A DNA stretch of 64,000 bases from Treponema sp. (GTDB taxonomy: Bacteria; Spirochaetota; Spirochaetia; Treponematales; Treponemataceae). Positions within the stretch are counted from its first letter, which is position 1. The number at the start of each line of letters is the position of its first letter. Of this stretch, positions 55,671 to 63,577 are shown one piece after another. The translations under genes and the position numbers were made by a program. The stretch lies in NCBI GenBank assembly GCA_024400915.1, contig JAKSLX010000011.1, forward strand, positions 1-64,000. Direction: 5' to 3'. Under the pieces are notes generated by a model that did not search any database, was not told where the DNA came from, and saw nothing but the letters and a program-made list of their open reading frames with translations.

Positions 55671-56555
55671 TTATTTATTTACAGTGATTTTGTCTATAAT
55701 GATACTGACTTCTTCAATGAGAATTCCCGTGTATTTCTCAATGTTTTCAATGACATATTGCTGAAGTCTGTGGATTTCTCCCGTCAACTGCCTGCCAAAA
55801 GGAACATCAACCGTAATGATGAGCTTGTATCCGCGGGAATTGGTCTTTATGGAAAGCTTTTTTATCCTTATGTCCTTGGAAAATTCGTTTACGCAGTGCA
55901 TTGCCATCTGGCTTAAAGCTGCTTCCGAAATCTCAATCCTTCCTTTTTTGCTGAATTCAGGGGTAACGATGGATTTTTCCAACGTGGACTGCTTCTTTTT
56001 TTTACCGAAAATACTGAAAAACTTGAATTTTGCAGAACCTTTGCCTGCTATATCCTTCATGGAATCGTGGAAAATCTGGGAATAGCTTTTCTTTACTTCG
56101 ATTGCAGGAACAGGAATGACATGCTTTCCTTCAATCTGGCGGCTTCTTATTGCCTTTTCCAGTTCTTCCCTTGTTGCAATGTCCTCAATTTTGATGATTT
56201 TTGAAGGAAGGGGAATCTGTAGGCGGGAAGTAATCTTCTGGGCCATTTTTTCACTGGTTCCAATTATAAGAAGCTTTTTTATTTTGTTTGTCTGGAGGGC
56301 CTTTGCAACCTGATCACGGTGCTGCTTGTCGTCAAAAAGGGCAATCCTTACGGCACCCATATATGTTTTTTCATGCTTGGCAGTACGACCTGCAATAATC
56401 TTGTCATTCTGAATGAGGAGACCGTCATCAATAATGGCTTCAATACCGTTTTCCTGAGCAATAAGCTTTGCACGGAAACTCTTACCGGTACCGCTTTCGC
56501 CAACAAGGGCAAATACCGTCATACCATGGCCTGAAAAGCGTGAAAAAATATTCAT
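55671..56555 (-). CDS. P-loop NTPase fused to an Asp23/Gls24-like domain
   Basis: This 294-aa protein has a Walker A motif GESGTGKS at residues 19-26 and a P-loop domain to about residue 170. A basic linker follows, and the last 110 residues match the Asp23 pattern (GRIEISEAALSQMAMHCV..., then VDVPFGRQLTGEIHRLQQYV and a beta strand with IEEVSIIID). I recognise no known partner for the NTPase half. Asp23 domains in other bacteria are envelope-stress or membrane-associated proteins. It has its own near-leaderless promoter and precedes pcnB by 13 bases. Confidence 0.75.
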   Translation of the reverse strand: MNIFSRFSGHGMTVFALVGESGTGKSFRAKLIAQENGIEAIIDDGLLIQNDKIIAGRTAKHEKTYMGAVRIALFDDKQHRDQVAKALQTNKIKKLLIIGTSEKMAQKITSRLQIPLPSKIIKIEDIATREELEKAIRSRQIEGKHVIPVPAIEVKKSYSQIFHDSMKDIAGKGSAKFKFFSIFGKKKKQSTLEKSIVTPEFSKKGRIEISEAALSQMAMHCVNEFSKDIRIKKLSIKTNSRGYKLIITVDVPFGRQLTGEIHRLQQYVIENIEKYTGILIEEVSIIIDKITVNK

Positions 56556-56564
56556 AACATTAAT

Positions 56565-56593
56565 ATTATATTATAGAAAAAACTAATTTGCAA
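56565..56593 (-). promoter_or_regulatory. Promoter of the P-loop/Asp23 gene
   Basis: On the minus strand TTGCAA (56593 down to 56588), 17 bases and TATAAT (56570 down to 56565) lie 9 bases before the ATG at 56555. A second overlapping TATAAT occupies 56575-56570. The predicted leader is 2-3 bases long and no Shine-Dalgarno is present. Confidence 0.6.
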
Positions 56594-56610
56594 AAAAAAG
56601 TATGGAATTT

Positions 56611-57534
56611 TTATTGTAAAAAAGGGCATTCTGCAGTTATTTCTTCAGGCAATCCCACGGGATTTTCAGGAAATTTCAGTTTATAAGCATGTAAAAAGAA
56701 CATTTTGTTCTTTAATTCTTTTCCGCCATAAGCCACATCTCCTAAAAGAGGATGACCGTGAAAGGCCGACTGAGCCCTTATCTGATGTTTTCTGCCTGTT
56801 TCAATAGCAAAGGACATTAGGTTGCAGTCATTCCCGTCAATCGTAAGCTTCTTTATGAACCTGGTGTTTGTTACAGCCTTTTTTCCTTTTTCATGACCTG
56901 CAATGACCGTCCCGAAACCGTCACCGCTGTTTTCAGGAATAAAAATAAGGTCTTCATACCGTTCCTCAGGTTTTTCATAGTTACCCTGGGTAATACCAAG
57001 ATATTCTTTTTGAACCAGATGCCTTTCCATGTTTTCCGTAAACCATTTTGCCCCTTCAAGGCTCTGGGAAAAAACAACTAGGCCGCTTGTATACCTGTCG
57101 ATCCTATGCAGTGGTCCTGGCCTGAAAGAAAGGGAAGTACCGGGATTGCTCTTGAAATCTTCTTCAACCATGTGGGCAAGGCAGAAATCAGTATCTTTTG
57201 AAGGCTGAACATTTATACCTGAAGGTTTGTTTACAATGAGTATGTGTTCGTTCCTGAAAACTGTTATTTCTTCAAGGCTGATGGGAAATTCTTTTTTTGG
57301 AAAATTATTGGTTATTCTTGTATCATCAAAAAGGAATTTAGCCACCTGGATTACATCACCTTCACAGACCCTGTAGTCTCCGGAAGATTTTTTTCCGTTA
57401 ACCTTGACAAGGCCCTTTCTGATGAGGGGAAAAATGCCTTTTGCAATGCCTGATGCCTCAAAGATTCGTCCTGCAACCTTATCCAGCCTGCGTCCGGAGT
57501 CATCTTTTCCCGCATTGAAATTCCTGTAATCCAT
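56611..57534 (-). CDS. RluA-family pseudouridine synthase
   Basis: This 307-aa enzyme isomerises uridine to pseudouridine in rRNA. An N-terminal S4 domain (SGRRLDKVAGRIF, VKVNGKK) is followed by the catalytic domain. HRIDRYTSG carries the nucleophilic Asp, and the ETGRKHQIRAQSAFHGHPLLGD segment closes the active site, given here as ETGRKHQIRAQ and HGHPLLGDVAYGG. ATGs at 57543 and 57534 are both in frame. The -10 box TATTAT covers 57542-57547, so 57534, 7 bases downstream, is the better start. The target uridine (RluC, RluD or another type) is not decidable. Confidence 0.9.
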   Translation of the reverse strand: MDYRNFNAGKDDSGRRLDKVAGRIFEASGIAKGIFPLIRKGLVKVNGKKSSGDYRVCEGDVIQVAKFLFDDTRITNNFPKKEFPISLEEITVFRNEHILIVNKPSGINVQPSKDTDFCLAHMVEEDFKSNPGTSLSFRPGPLHRIDRYTSGLVVFSQSLEGAKWFTENMERHLVQKEYLGITQGNYEKPEERYEDLIFIPENSGDGFGTVIAGHEKGKKAVTNTRFIKKLTIDGNDCNLMSFAIETGRKHQIRAQSAFHGHPLLGDVAYGGKELKNKMFFLHAYKLKFPENPVGLPEEITAECPFLQ

Positions 57535-57541
57535 TTTTTTC

Positions 57542-57570
57542 ATAATAACGGTAAAATGCCGTTCCTTCAA
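57542..57570 (-). promoter_or_regulatory. Promoter of the pseudouridine synthase gene (leaderless)
   Basis: On the minus strand TTGAAG (57570 down to 57565), 17 bases and TATTAT (57547 down to 57542) lie 7 bases before the ATG at 57534. There is no ribosome site. Confidence 0.6.
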
Positions 57571-57609
57571 GAATTTAAGATTTCCATAGAACAAAATTGC
57601 ATAATATTG

Positions 57610-57615
57610 TATAAT
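57610..57615 (+). promoter_or_regulatory. -10 box of the DUF212-466aa-rnf operon
   Basis: A perfect TATAAT at 57610-57615 ends 7 bases before the ATG at 57623. The best -35 at 17 bases (57587-57592, TAGAAC) is poor. No Shine-Dalgarno is present, so the operon may start as a leaderless mRNA. Confidence 0.5.
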
Positions 57616-57622
57616 TTTACTT

Positions 57623-58099
57623 ATGGATTTTAAAAGTCAGCTTCATTCACTATTTACTCAACCAGCAATCATTGCCTGTATTTTCAGCTGGCTTTCCGCA
57701 CAGTTTTTAAAAACCCTCATAAAGCTTTTTTCTGGAAAAGTTCACAGCCTCAAGGAATTACTTGAACTCCTTTTGTGGAGAACAGGAAGCATGCCTTCCA
57801 GCCATTCATCTCTGGTAACCACACTTTGCACCATGATTGCATTCCGCTCTGGATTAGACAGCGATGTCTTCATCCTTTCATTGGGATTTTTCCTTGTAAC
57901 AATCAGGGATGCCGTTGGAGTAAGGCGCGCAAATGGACTCCAGGCTGCATTGCTTAACAGGGTCGGAAGAACCCTTGCAGAAAAGGGAATCATTGAGTTC
58001 AAACCAATCAAGGAAGTGCAGGGGCACACTCCAACAGAAGTCCTCATGGGAGTTCTTCTCGGATTTGTAATTGGCCTGGCATTCAGCGTGTTAAAATAA
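57623..58099 (+). CDS. Divergent PAP2 family (DUF212) membrane protein
   Basis: This 158-aa integral membrane protein has four or five hydrophobic segments. GSMPSSHSS near residue 55 and GHTPTEV near residue 135 are the two conserved motifs of the DUF212 (divergent PAP2) family, related to acid phosphatases that act on membrane lipids. TIRDAVGVRRANG is a third family segment. It is first in the operon that ends with the rnf-like genes. It is followed without a gap by a 466-aa membrane gene. The reaction is unknown. Confidence 0.85.
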   Translation: MDFKSQLHSLFTQPAIIACIFSWLSAQFLKTLIKLFSGKVHSLKELLELLLWRTGSMPSSHSSLVTTLCTMIAFRSGLDSDVFILSLGFFLVTIRDAVGVRRANGLQAALLNRVGRTLAEKGIIEFKPIKEVQGHTPTEVLMGVLLGFVIGLAFSVLK

Positions 58100-59500
58100 A
58101 TGAAGTTCAACAAGACTGCATTAATTTCTCTTGCCGTAATAACTGCTACATTTGTCCTCTCCCTTTGTCTAAGGGCAGTTCCCGTATCAAGAATCTGGAA
58201 CAACTATTCCGTTGCATATGTTGAAAAAACTCTTCCAGAAGAAACTGTTCTTTCATATTTCGCAAGGCATTCTGTTGAAAATGTAATCAGCCTTGGAGGA
58301 CAGAGGATTCCCTTTGTATCTGACTTTACTCCAGTTCTTCCCCAAAGGGATTCTGCATATCTTAGTGAAAGGCTTTCATACTTTTTTGATTTGTCTGACA
58401 CTTACAGCCTTTATTACATTCCCAAAAGAAATGATTCAGCCTGTGTAAAGGCTCTGGAAGAAATCGTTCGTGATACGAATACTCCCTGCGGAATCGACGG
58501 CAAGCAGCAATATCCATGGCTGGTTCCACTCATTGTCCTTGCAGTTTTTTTCATGTTCATATTCTTTTCCCATAACAGAAAAGTTTTTGCATTGTCATCG
58601 GCCAGTATTCTGGTGCTTTCTTTTTCCCAGGTATTCTATCCTGTGGCTGCCGCTGCAATCCTTTACATGCTGTCCTGTTACCTTGCATCCAGAATATGGG
58701 GCAGAAGAAAAGCAATTTCAGTTTTAAAAAAGAGTATATACATTATCATTCCTCTTGTGGTTTCGGTTTTGTGCATAATGGTACTTTCAATAAGCTGTGC
58801 CTTTCTTGTACTTATGTGCGGGGCTTCTTCCGTATGTGCCCTCATTCTCCTTGACATTTATGAAAAGCATTTGGACTCAAAATCTTCATTTAAATTCGTA
58901 AAGATTTTTGGAGCACCACAGATGCCACTCATGCATCCGGGAACAGCAAAGCATACTTTGTTCTGTCTGGTTCCGCTTTTTCTTCTCCTTGTGATTTTTT
59001 TACTTTCAAGCAGAATTTCCACAAATGCAGAAACAGACATATCCATTCCGGTTCCAGTACATTCAGCCGGTATTCATGAAGATGAAAAAGTGCTTCCTGG
59101 ACTCAAGGAATTATACGGATGGTTCTGGAAAGCAAAATCCTATCCTTACAAAAACCTCAACGAAAATTTCACTGGTCTCGATCCTGTTGAAGGCGAAACC
59201 ATAACAGTTCCACGCTATGAAATTGTCGATGACAAAATCGTTGAATCAGAGTCCCTCGTTATGACCTACGATGAAAAATTCCGCGAAGGAGTTGACAGGG
59301 AAATCGAGGAACTGGATTACGATGCAGTAGAAAAGCTTATAAAAAAACAGGGCTCCAATGTCTCTGTTGTCTATAGAAACAGCGGCGAATCTCGGGGACA
59401 GACAGACGGTCTTGGATTAATACTTATCCTTGTCTGCATTTTTGTTCCTGTGCTTCTTCTTCTCGTTTATGTTTTAAAATCAGGCAGGAAATCCAGATGA
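58100..59500 (+). CDS. Membrane protein of unknown function in the rnf-like operon
   Basis: This 466-aa protein begins at the base after the previous stop and overlaps rnfC by 4 bases (ATGA). A first membrane helix (residues 7-27) is followed by a probably periplasmic domain (about 30-138). Four to five helices follow between 140 and 325, then a second soluble segment rich in Asp, Glu and Lys (about 325-440) and a final helix (about 441-460). It has no Cys-rich or cofactor motif. I recognise no family. Position suggests an extra subunit of the Rnf-like complex or an assembly factor; this is inference only. Confidence 0.65.
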   Translation: MKFNKTALISLAVITATFVLSLCLRAVPVSRIWNNYSVAYVEKTLPEETVLSYFARHSVENVISLGGQRIPFVSDFTPVLPQRDSAYLSERLSYFFDLSDTYSLYYIPKRNDSACVKALEEIVRDTNTPCGIDGKQQYPWLVPLIVLAVFFMFIFFSHNRKVFALSSASILVLSFSQVFYPVAAAAILYMLSCYLASRIWGRRKAISVLKKSIYIIIPLVVSVLCIMVLSISCAFLVLMCGASSVCALILLDIYEKHLDSKSSFKFVKIFGAPQMPLMHPGTAKHTLFCLVPLFLLLVIFLLSSRISTNAETDISIPVPVHSAGIHEDEKVLPGLKELYGWFWKAKSYPYKNLNENFTGLDPVEGETITVPRYEIVDDKIVESESLVMTYDEKFREGVDREIEELDYDAVEKLIKKQGSNVSVVYRNSGESRGQTDGLGLILILVCIFVPVLLLLVYVLKSGRKSR

Positions 59501-60807
59501 AAGCAATAAATAATTTTATCTCTCCCGACCATCCAATGTTTGAAACTTCTGTCCGTTCTTTTTTGCCACAGACCATAACGGTTCCTTTTTGTCAGGCAGA
59601 TGGAATTGAATATGAATGTTCAATGTCGGAAGGAGATGCAGTTCGCGAAGGGCAGGTCATAGCATCACCCAAAGGGATCATATCGGCTAGAGGAGCATGC
59701 ATTCATTCATCAGTTCCCGGTAAAATTGAATCCATCATTCAGTGTTCATTGCCAAATGGAAACCTTTCCTTTGCTGCAAAAATAAAAACACAGGGGGAAT
59801 TTACTTTCCTCGGAAAAAAACAGAATCCTGTGGACTGGAACATTTTTTCTCCGGCAACTCTTCTAGAAGAATTCAAATCAAAGGGAATCGTAAATACCTT
59901 TCCTAAAAAGCCTGTTTCCCTAGCAACGGAAATAAAGGAATGTACTTTAAAATCCCACAGGTTTGTTATAGTCCGAATGTTTGATGAAGATCCAAGCCGC
60001 TATACGGATTCCCACATTGCTTCTCATTTTACAGATAATGTAGTGGAGGGAGCTAAAATTGCAGCAAAGGCCTTTGAAGCTGAAGGACTTGCTTTTGTAG
60101 TTCCAAAAAAATCCGATTTCTCAATCAGTGAAAAACTCATTGAAGGAAACACAATTGTAACCGCAACTGCAGACAATACAAAATACCCTGCTGGTTTCAT
60201 ACACTGCCTTATGAAGGCCGTAAGAAAAGTTTCAAAGATTCCTGAATATGAAAATTTTTCTTCGGTCAACCACAAGTGCCTTTTTCTTGATCCTGAAACC
60301 TGTCTTTCCATTTACGAAGCCATTGTGCTTGGCATTCCTGTTGTGGAACGTTTTGTCCATGTTACAGGTTCCTGCCTCAAATCTGCCGGAATGTTCAAGG
60401 TAAGGATTGGCACCACCATAAGGAATCTTGTGGAGCAGTGCGGCGGCTTTAATACAAATCCTTCGAAAATTGTAATCAACGGTCTCCTTAGAGGAAATGG
60501 AATTGCAGACCTGGATATTCCGGTTACCAAAATGGTCAAGTCCATTGAATTCCTTCCGTCAAAAGAACTTTGCGTACAAAGGTCAACTTCCTGCATAAGA
60601 TGTGGCAGATGCCGTTCAATATGTCCGGAGCATCTTGTTCCTGATTTGCTTTACAAAATGGCTTCGGAAAATTATTTGCTGCCAAGGGATATTGCCGCAA
60701 CAGCAAATATCTGTGGCCAATGCGGACTTTGCAACAGCGTCTGTCCATCAAGACTTTCTCTCTGCCAGACCATTTCACTTTTAAAGACAGGAGGAAACAA
60801 TGCTTAA
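59497..60807 (+). CDS. rnfC: RnfC-like subunit without the FMN/NADH motif
   Basis: This 436-aa protein has the RnfC order of parts. A lipoyl/SLBB-like N-terminal region (VREGQVIASPKG, HSSVPGKIESI) comes first. The middle is homologous to the NADH/FMN domain (TKYPAGF, ERFVHVTG, KVRIGTTI, DIPVTKMVKSI). Two 4Fe-4S sites close it: Cys366/369/372/376 and Cys406/409/412/416. The Gly-rich motif GLGGAGFPT is replaced by GIVNTFPKK at residues 130-138 with about four residues deleted. The NGAECEP segment reads VRMFDEDPSR (159-168), and the usual GGPMMG reads NGLLRG. It can therefore hold Fe-S clusters but probably not FMN or NADH. It overlaps rnfD by 8 bases. Confidence 0.85.
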   Translation: MKAINNFISPDHPMFETSVRSFLPQTITVPFCQADGIEYECSMSEGDAVREGQVIASPKGIISARGACIHSSVPGKIESIIQCSLPNGNLSFAAKIKTQGEFTFLGKKQNPVDWNIFSPATLLEEFKSKGIVNTFPKKPVSLATEIKECTLKSHRFVIVRMFDEDPSRYTDSHIASHFTDNVVEGAKIAAKAFEAEGLAFVVPKKSDFSISEKLIEGNTIVTATADNTKYPAGFIHCLMKAVRKVSKIPEYENFSSVNHKCLFLDPETCLSIYEAIVLGIPVVERFVHVTGSCLKSAGMFKVRIGTTIRNLVEQCGGFNTNPSKIVINGLLRGNGIADLDIPVTKMVKSIEFLPSKELCVQRSTSCIRCGRCRSICPEHLVPDLLYKMASENYLLPRDIAATANICGQCGLCNSVCPSRLSLCQTISLLKTGGNNA

Positions 60808-61891
60808 TTTTGAACTGAACAGATCCTGCAAAAAAATCAGTCTAAATCCGTTTAAATTTGCAAGCTGGTCCCTTGATACTGTTTCATCGGTAACCATAGG
60901 ACTGCTTTTGATTCAGGTATTCATGCTGGCAATCACAAAAAGCACAGCTTCCCTTGCTGTTCTTACATGTGCCCTTACAGCATCAGTGCTTTCGGAATTG
61001 ATTCACAGGACTTTGCTTGTCAGGGACATGCATTTTCATTCCTGGAGAATTTCCATCATACAAGGACTTTTAACAGGACTTCTTCTTCCGGCAACATATA
61101 ATCCTGCCGCAGTATTCATCGTTGTATTGCTTTCCATGACAATCTTCCGATGGGCCTTTGGGGAATTTTCTGAGTCATGGGCAAACATTGTTGCCGTATG
61201 CGTAATCGTTTTGTATTTCATAAACTCATCCTGCTTTCCGCCTTCTGCACTAACATCTTCAGACTTGCAGTCTAGAAATGCAGCCCTTATTTTGATTCAG
61301 AATGGTACAGTTGAACCAATTGCAACTGACAGTGCTATCACCGAATTCCTTAACAGAACAATTTTCAAGCTTGTTGGTATTTCAATTCCGGAAGGATATG
61401 TAAGCCTTCTTTGGGACAACGGTTCCGTAATACCGGCATTCAGGTTCAACCTTATAACTTTGGTTTCTTCACTCGTTCTCTTTTCCCTTGATGTAATAGA
61501 CTTTTTGATTCCTTCACTGTTCATCTTTGTTTATACGATTCTCATCCGCTTTGTGAGTCCCCTCATACTCGGAGGCATTCCAATGCAGGGAGATATAATC
61601 CTTGCATTGCTTACAAGCGGAACACTTTTTTCAACACTCTATATTCTCCAGTGGTACGGAACTACACCTATAAATTTATGGGGAAAAATAATCTACGGAA
61701 TAACCTCTGGAATACTCGGATTCATCATCATTGGGTTCGGTCTTTCTTCCGTTGGATATGTTTTCACTGTAATCGTTATGAACTTGATTTCGCCTTGCAT
61801 TCAGGTAATCGAAGACAGAAGAAAGTTTGCAAGTATCAGAAAAAAAGTAATTCCAAGGCTTAAAAGAATGAAGGAGTTTGAAGATGCTTAA
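60800..61891 (+). CDS. rnfD: RnfD-like membrane subunit with altered flavin site
   Basis: This 363-aa polytopic protein aligns with RnfD over its length: the QGLLTGLLLPA helix, the WGKIIYGITSGI segment and the VMNLISPCI end. Three usual features are changed. The FGGLGxNPFNPA segment is FGEFSESWANIV (120-131). The flavinylation motif DxxSGAT reads ATDSAIT (175-181), keeping Ser and Thr only. The ATDPVTSP loop is WYGTTPINL. The start overlaps rnfC with an ATGCTTAA junction, and GGAGG is 6 bases upstream. Confidence 0.8.
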   Translation: MLNFELNRSCKKISLNPFKFASWSLDTVSSVTIGLLLIQVFMLAITKSTASLAVLTCALTASVLSELIHRTLLVRDMHFHSWRISIIQGLLTGLLLPATYNPAAVFIVVLLSMTIFRWAFGEFSESWANIVAVCVIVLYFINSSCFPPSALTSSDLQSRNAALILIQNGTVEPIATDSAITEFLNRTIFKLVGISIPEGYVSLLWDNGSVIPAFRFNLITLVSSLVLFSLDVIDFLIPSLFIFVYTILIRFVSPLILGGIPMQGDIILALLTSGTLFSTLYILQWYGTTPINLWGKIIYGITSGILGFIIIGFGLSSVGYVFTVIVMNLISPCIQVIEDRRKFASIRKKVIPRLKRMKEFEDA

Positions 61892-62417
61892 TCAGGAATT
61901 TGATGAACTCTCGCAGAACATTTCAAAGAAAAAACTCTTTTATAAAAATATGTCCATAAAGGCCGGAATATTCTGCGGAATACTTGCCGTATTCTTTGGT
62001 CTTCTTGTTGCTTTTACTCTCCTTGGAAGAAAATCCTGGAGAACAGGTATGGGCCGTGAGATTGAAAAAGTATTTGCAGAAAAATCCTATTCGACGTACT
62101 CTGTTGGAAAATACATAAAGTTGAATTCAACAATGACTGTAAACTGTGCAGTGTACGAGGCTATTTCTCCAGAGAAAAAAGACTATGATTCCTTTGCCGT
62201 TATTATCCGAATGCCATCACTGTACGGTCCAATTGTCTGTGTATACATATACGAAAGCAAAAAAACTGAAGCGCAGTTCATCGGCTTTGCCCAGATCAAT
62301 GACAGGGTGGAGGAGCCTTTGAAAAATGCCGCAATGCATTCCCAGATAAAATACTGGGGCAAAAAAATTCCTGCAATTACAGCTGCTGCTAAGGAAGGTA
62401 AAAATGAAAAAAAATGA
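61884..62417 (+). CDS. rnfG: RnfG-like subunit lacking the flavinylation motif
   Basis: This 177-aa protein has one N-terminal membrane helix (about residues 27-47) and a small periplasmic domain (residues 50-170) placed like RnfG. The C-terminal site where RnfG and NqrC carry covalent FMN (DxxS/T-G-A-T) reads KKIPAIT at residues 160-166, with a Thr but no Asp, Ser or Gly. The length is close to RnfG. The start at 61884 is chosen because GGAG is 7 bases upstream and it repeats the ATGCTTAA overlap seen at rnfC/rnfD; an upstream TTG at 61878 is less likely. Overlap with rnfE is 14 bases. Confidence 0.72.
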   Translation: MLNQEFDELSQNISKKKLFYKNMSIKAGIFCGILAVFFGLLVAFTLLGRKSWRTGMGREIEKVFAEKSYSTYSVGKYIKLNSTMTVNCAVYEAISPEKKDYDSFAVIIRMPSLYGPIVCVYIYESKKTEAQFIGFAQINDRVEEPLKNAAMHSQIKYWGKKIPAITAAAKEGKNEKK

Positions 62418-63018
62418 ACTTTATGTTTACTCAGCACTTTCTCTGGCGGTTCTGATTCCTTTGCCTGGAAGATTTGCCTACGGAATCATCATCGTACTGA
62501 TGCTTTACATTTTTACGACTCTCGGAATTCTTTTCAGAAAACTTTCATCCATGTTTTTTGAATACGGACTCCACAGTGTCCTCATTGCTGTAATGCTCAT
62601 TTCAACTTCCATACTTTTAAGGCAGATTTTGATTATGGTTTCTCCTTTCATGGCTTTTGTCATGGGTGTAAATGTTTATGTTCCGGCTTTAACAGCCTTC
62701 ATCCTTGGAAACCTTTACCGCAAGACAGGACTTAACCTTAAAGATTCCCTTAAACTGGGGTTGGTAAAATGTAATGCCTTTTCCATATTTGCATTGGTTT
62801 TCTTTTTCATCAGGGATGTATTTGGCTACAGTACAATTACATTTCCCTGCAAGAATGGACTACTTGAAATTTTCGTTTTTAGCAGGAATTCCATTTCTTT
62901 CCTTGGAAGTTTCCTAGCATCCCTTCCAGGTGGAATAGTTCTTCTGGCAATTCTTCTTGCCCTCATTGCAAGCACAATGAAGAAGCTTGAAATTCTTGCA
63001 ACCTCAAGGAGCGTGTAA
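62404..63018 (+). CDS. rnfE: RnfE-like membrane subunit without Fe-S cysteines
   Basis: This 204-aa protein has six hydrophobic segments in the RnfE order. The two half-helix segments that normally read LLGLCPLLAVT and PLIVTNCIVVG are ALSLAVLIPLP (residues 11-21) and VPALTAFILG (93-102). Both cysteines that would bind the membrane 2Fe-2S cluster are absent. AAGGAAGG lies 5 bases before the ATG. The call rests on position, length and helix pattern. Confidence 0.72.
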   Translation: MKKNELYVYSALSLAVLIPLPGRFAYGIIIVLMLYIFTTLGILFRKLSSMFFEYGLHSVLIAVMLISTSILLRQILIMVSPFMAFVMGVNVYVPALTAFILGNLYRKTGLNLKDSLKLGLVKCNAFSIFALVFFFIRDVFGYSTITFPCKNGLLEIFVFSRNSISFLGSFLASLPGGIVLLAILLALIASTMKKLEILATSRSV

Positions 63019-63019
63019 A

Positions 63020-63577
63020 ATGATAAGCACAATTCTCTATTATGTTTTCTTTAGCTCCGTAGTTCTTGTTTATGGAATCGGCATTGAACGTTCCGTGGTA
63101 TTGAGTAAAAAGCAGCACGACCTTATGATCAAGGCCTTAAAAATGATGATTTGCGTTTCATCAACTTCGGCCTTGTCCTACATGATTGTCTACTGGCTTC
63201 TTGTTCCTGTTGATTTGACGGAACTTTATCCCTTTGTAGTAATTCTCTTTTTCCTTGCCATTTCGGTTTTTGTAGAAGCCATTATCCGAATTACGGCAAA
63301 AATCAGCGCCGTAGAATCTGGAATTGCATTGATGTTCATTTTCATCGGCCTTACGGAATCAAATTCCTTTGGTGAATGCGTCTTCATTTCAGTTCTTTGT
63401 GCAGCAGCTTTCTTCATGATTATTCCATTCGTCATTGCCATAACAAGAAGAAATGAACTCAACGGAAGAAAGCAGGAATATGAAAAAAATGGATTCATCC
63501 TTATAAGCATAGTAATCGTCATGTTCCTCCTTCTTTCATGGAATGTTACATGGCTCAACAAAGGAGTGTTCCTGTGA
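63020..63577 (+). CDS. rnfA: RnfA-like membrane subunit without Fe-S cysteines
   Basis: This 185-aa protein has six hydrophobic segments like RnfA. The segments that normally read FLGLCPFLG and PLITTNCAVLG are YGIGIERSVV (residues 18-27) and AKISAVESGIAL (93-104), so both cluster cysteines are replaced (Glu and Ser at the aligned positions). The frame is open from 62987, but the ATG at 63020, just after the rnfE stop and with GGAG upstream, fits RnfA. It overlaps rnfB by 4 bases (GTGA). Confidence 0.75.
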   Translation: MISTILYYVFFSSVVLVYGIGIERSVVLSKKQHDLMIKALKMMICVSSTSALSYMIVYWLLVPVDLTELYPFVVILFFLAISVFVEAIIRITAKISAVESGIALMFIFIGLTESNSFGECVFISVLCAAAFFMIIPFVIAITRRNELNGRKQEYEKNGFILISIVIVMFLLLSWNVTWLNKGVFL

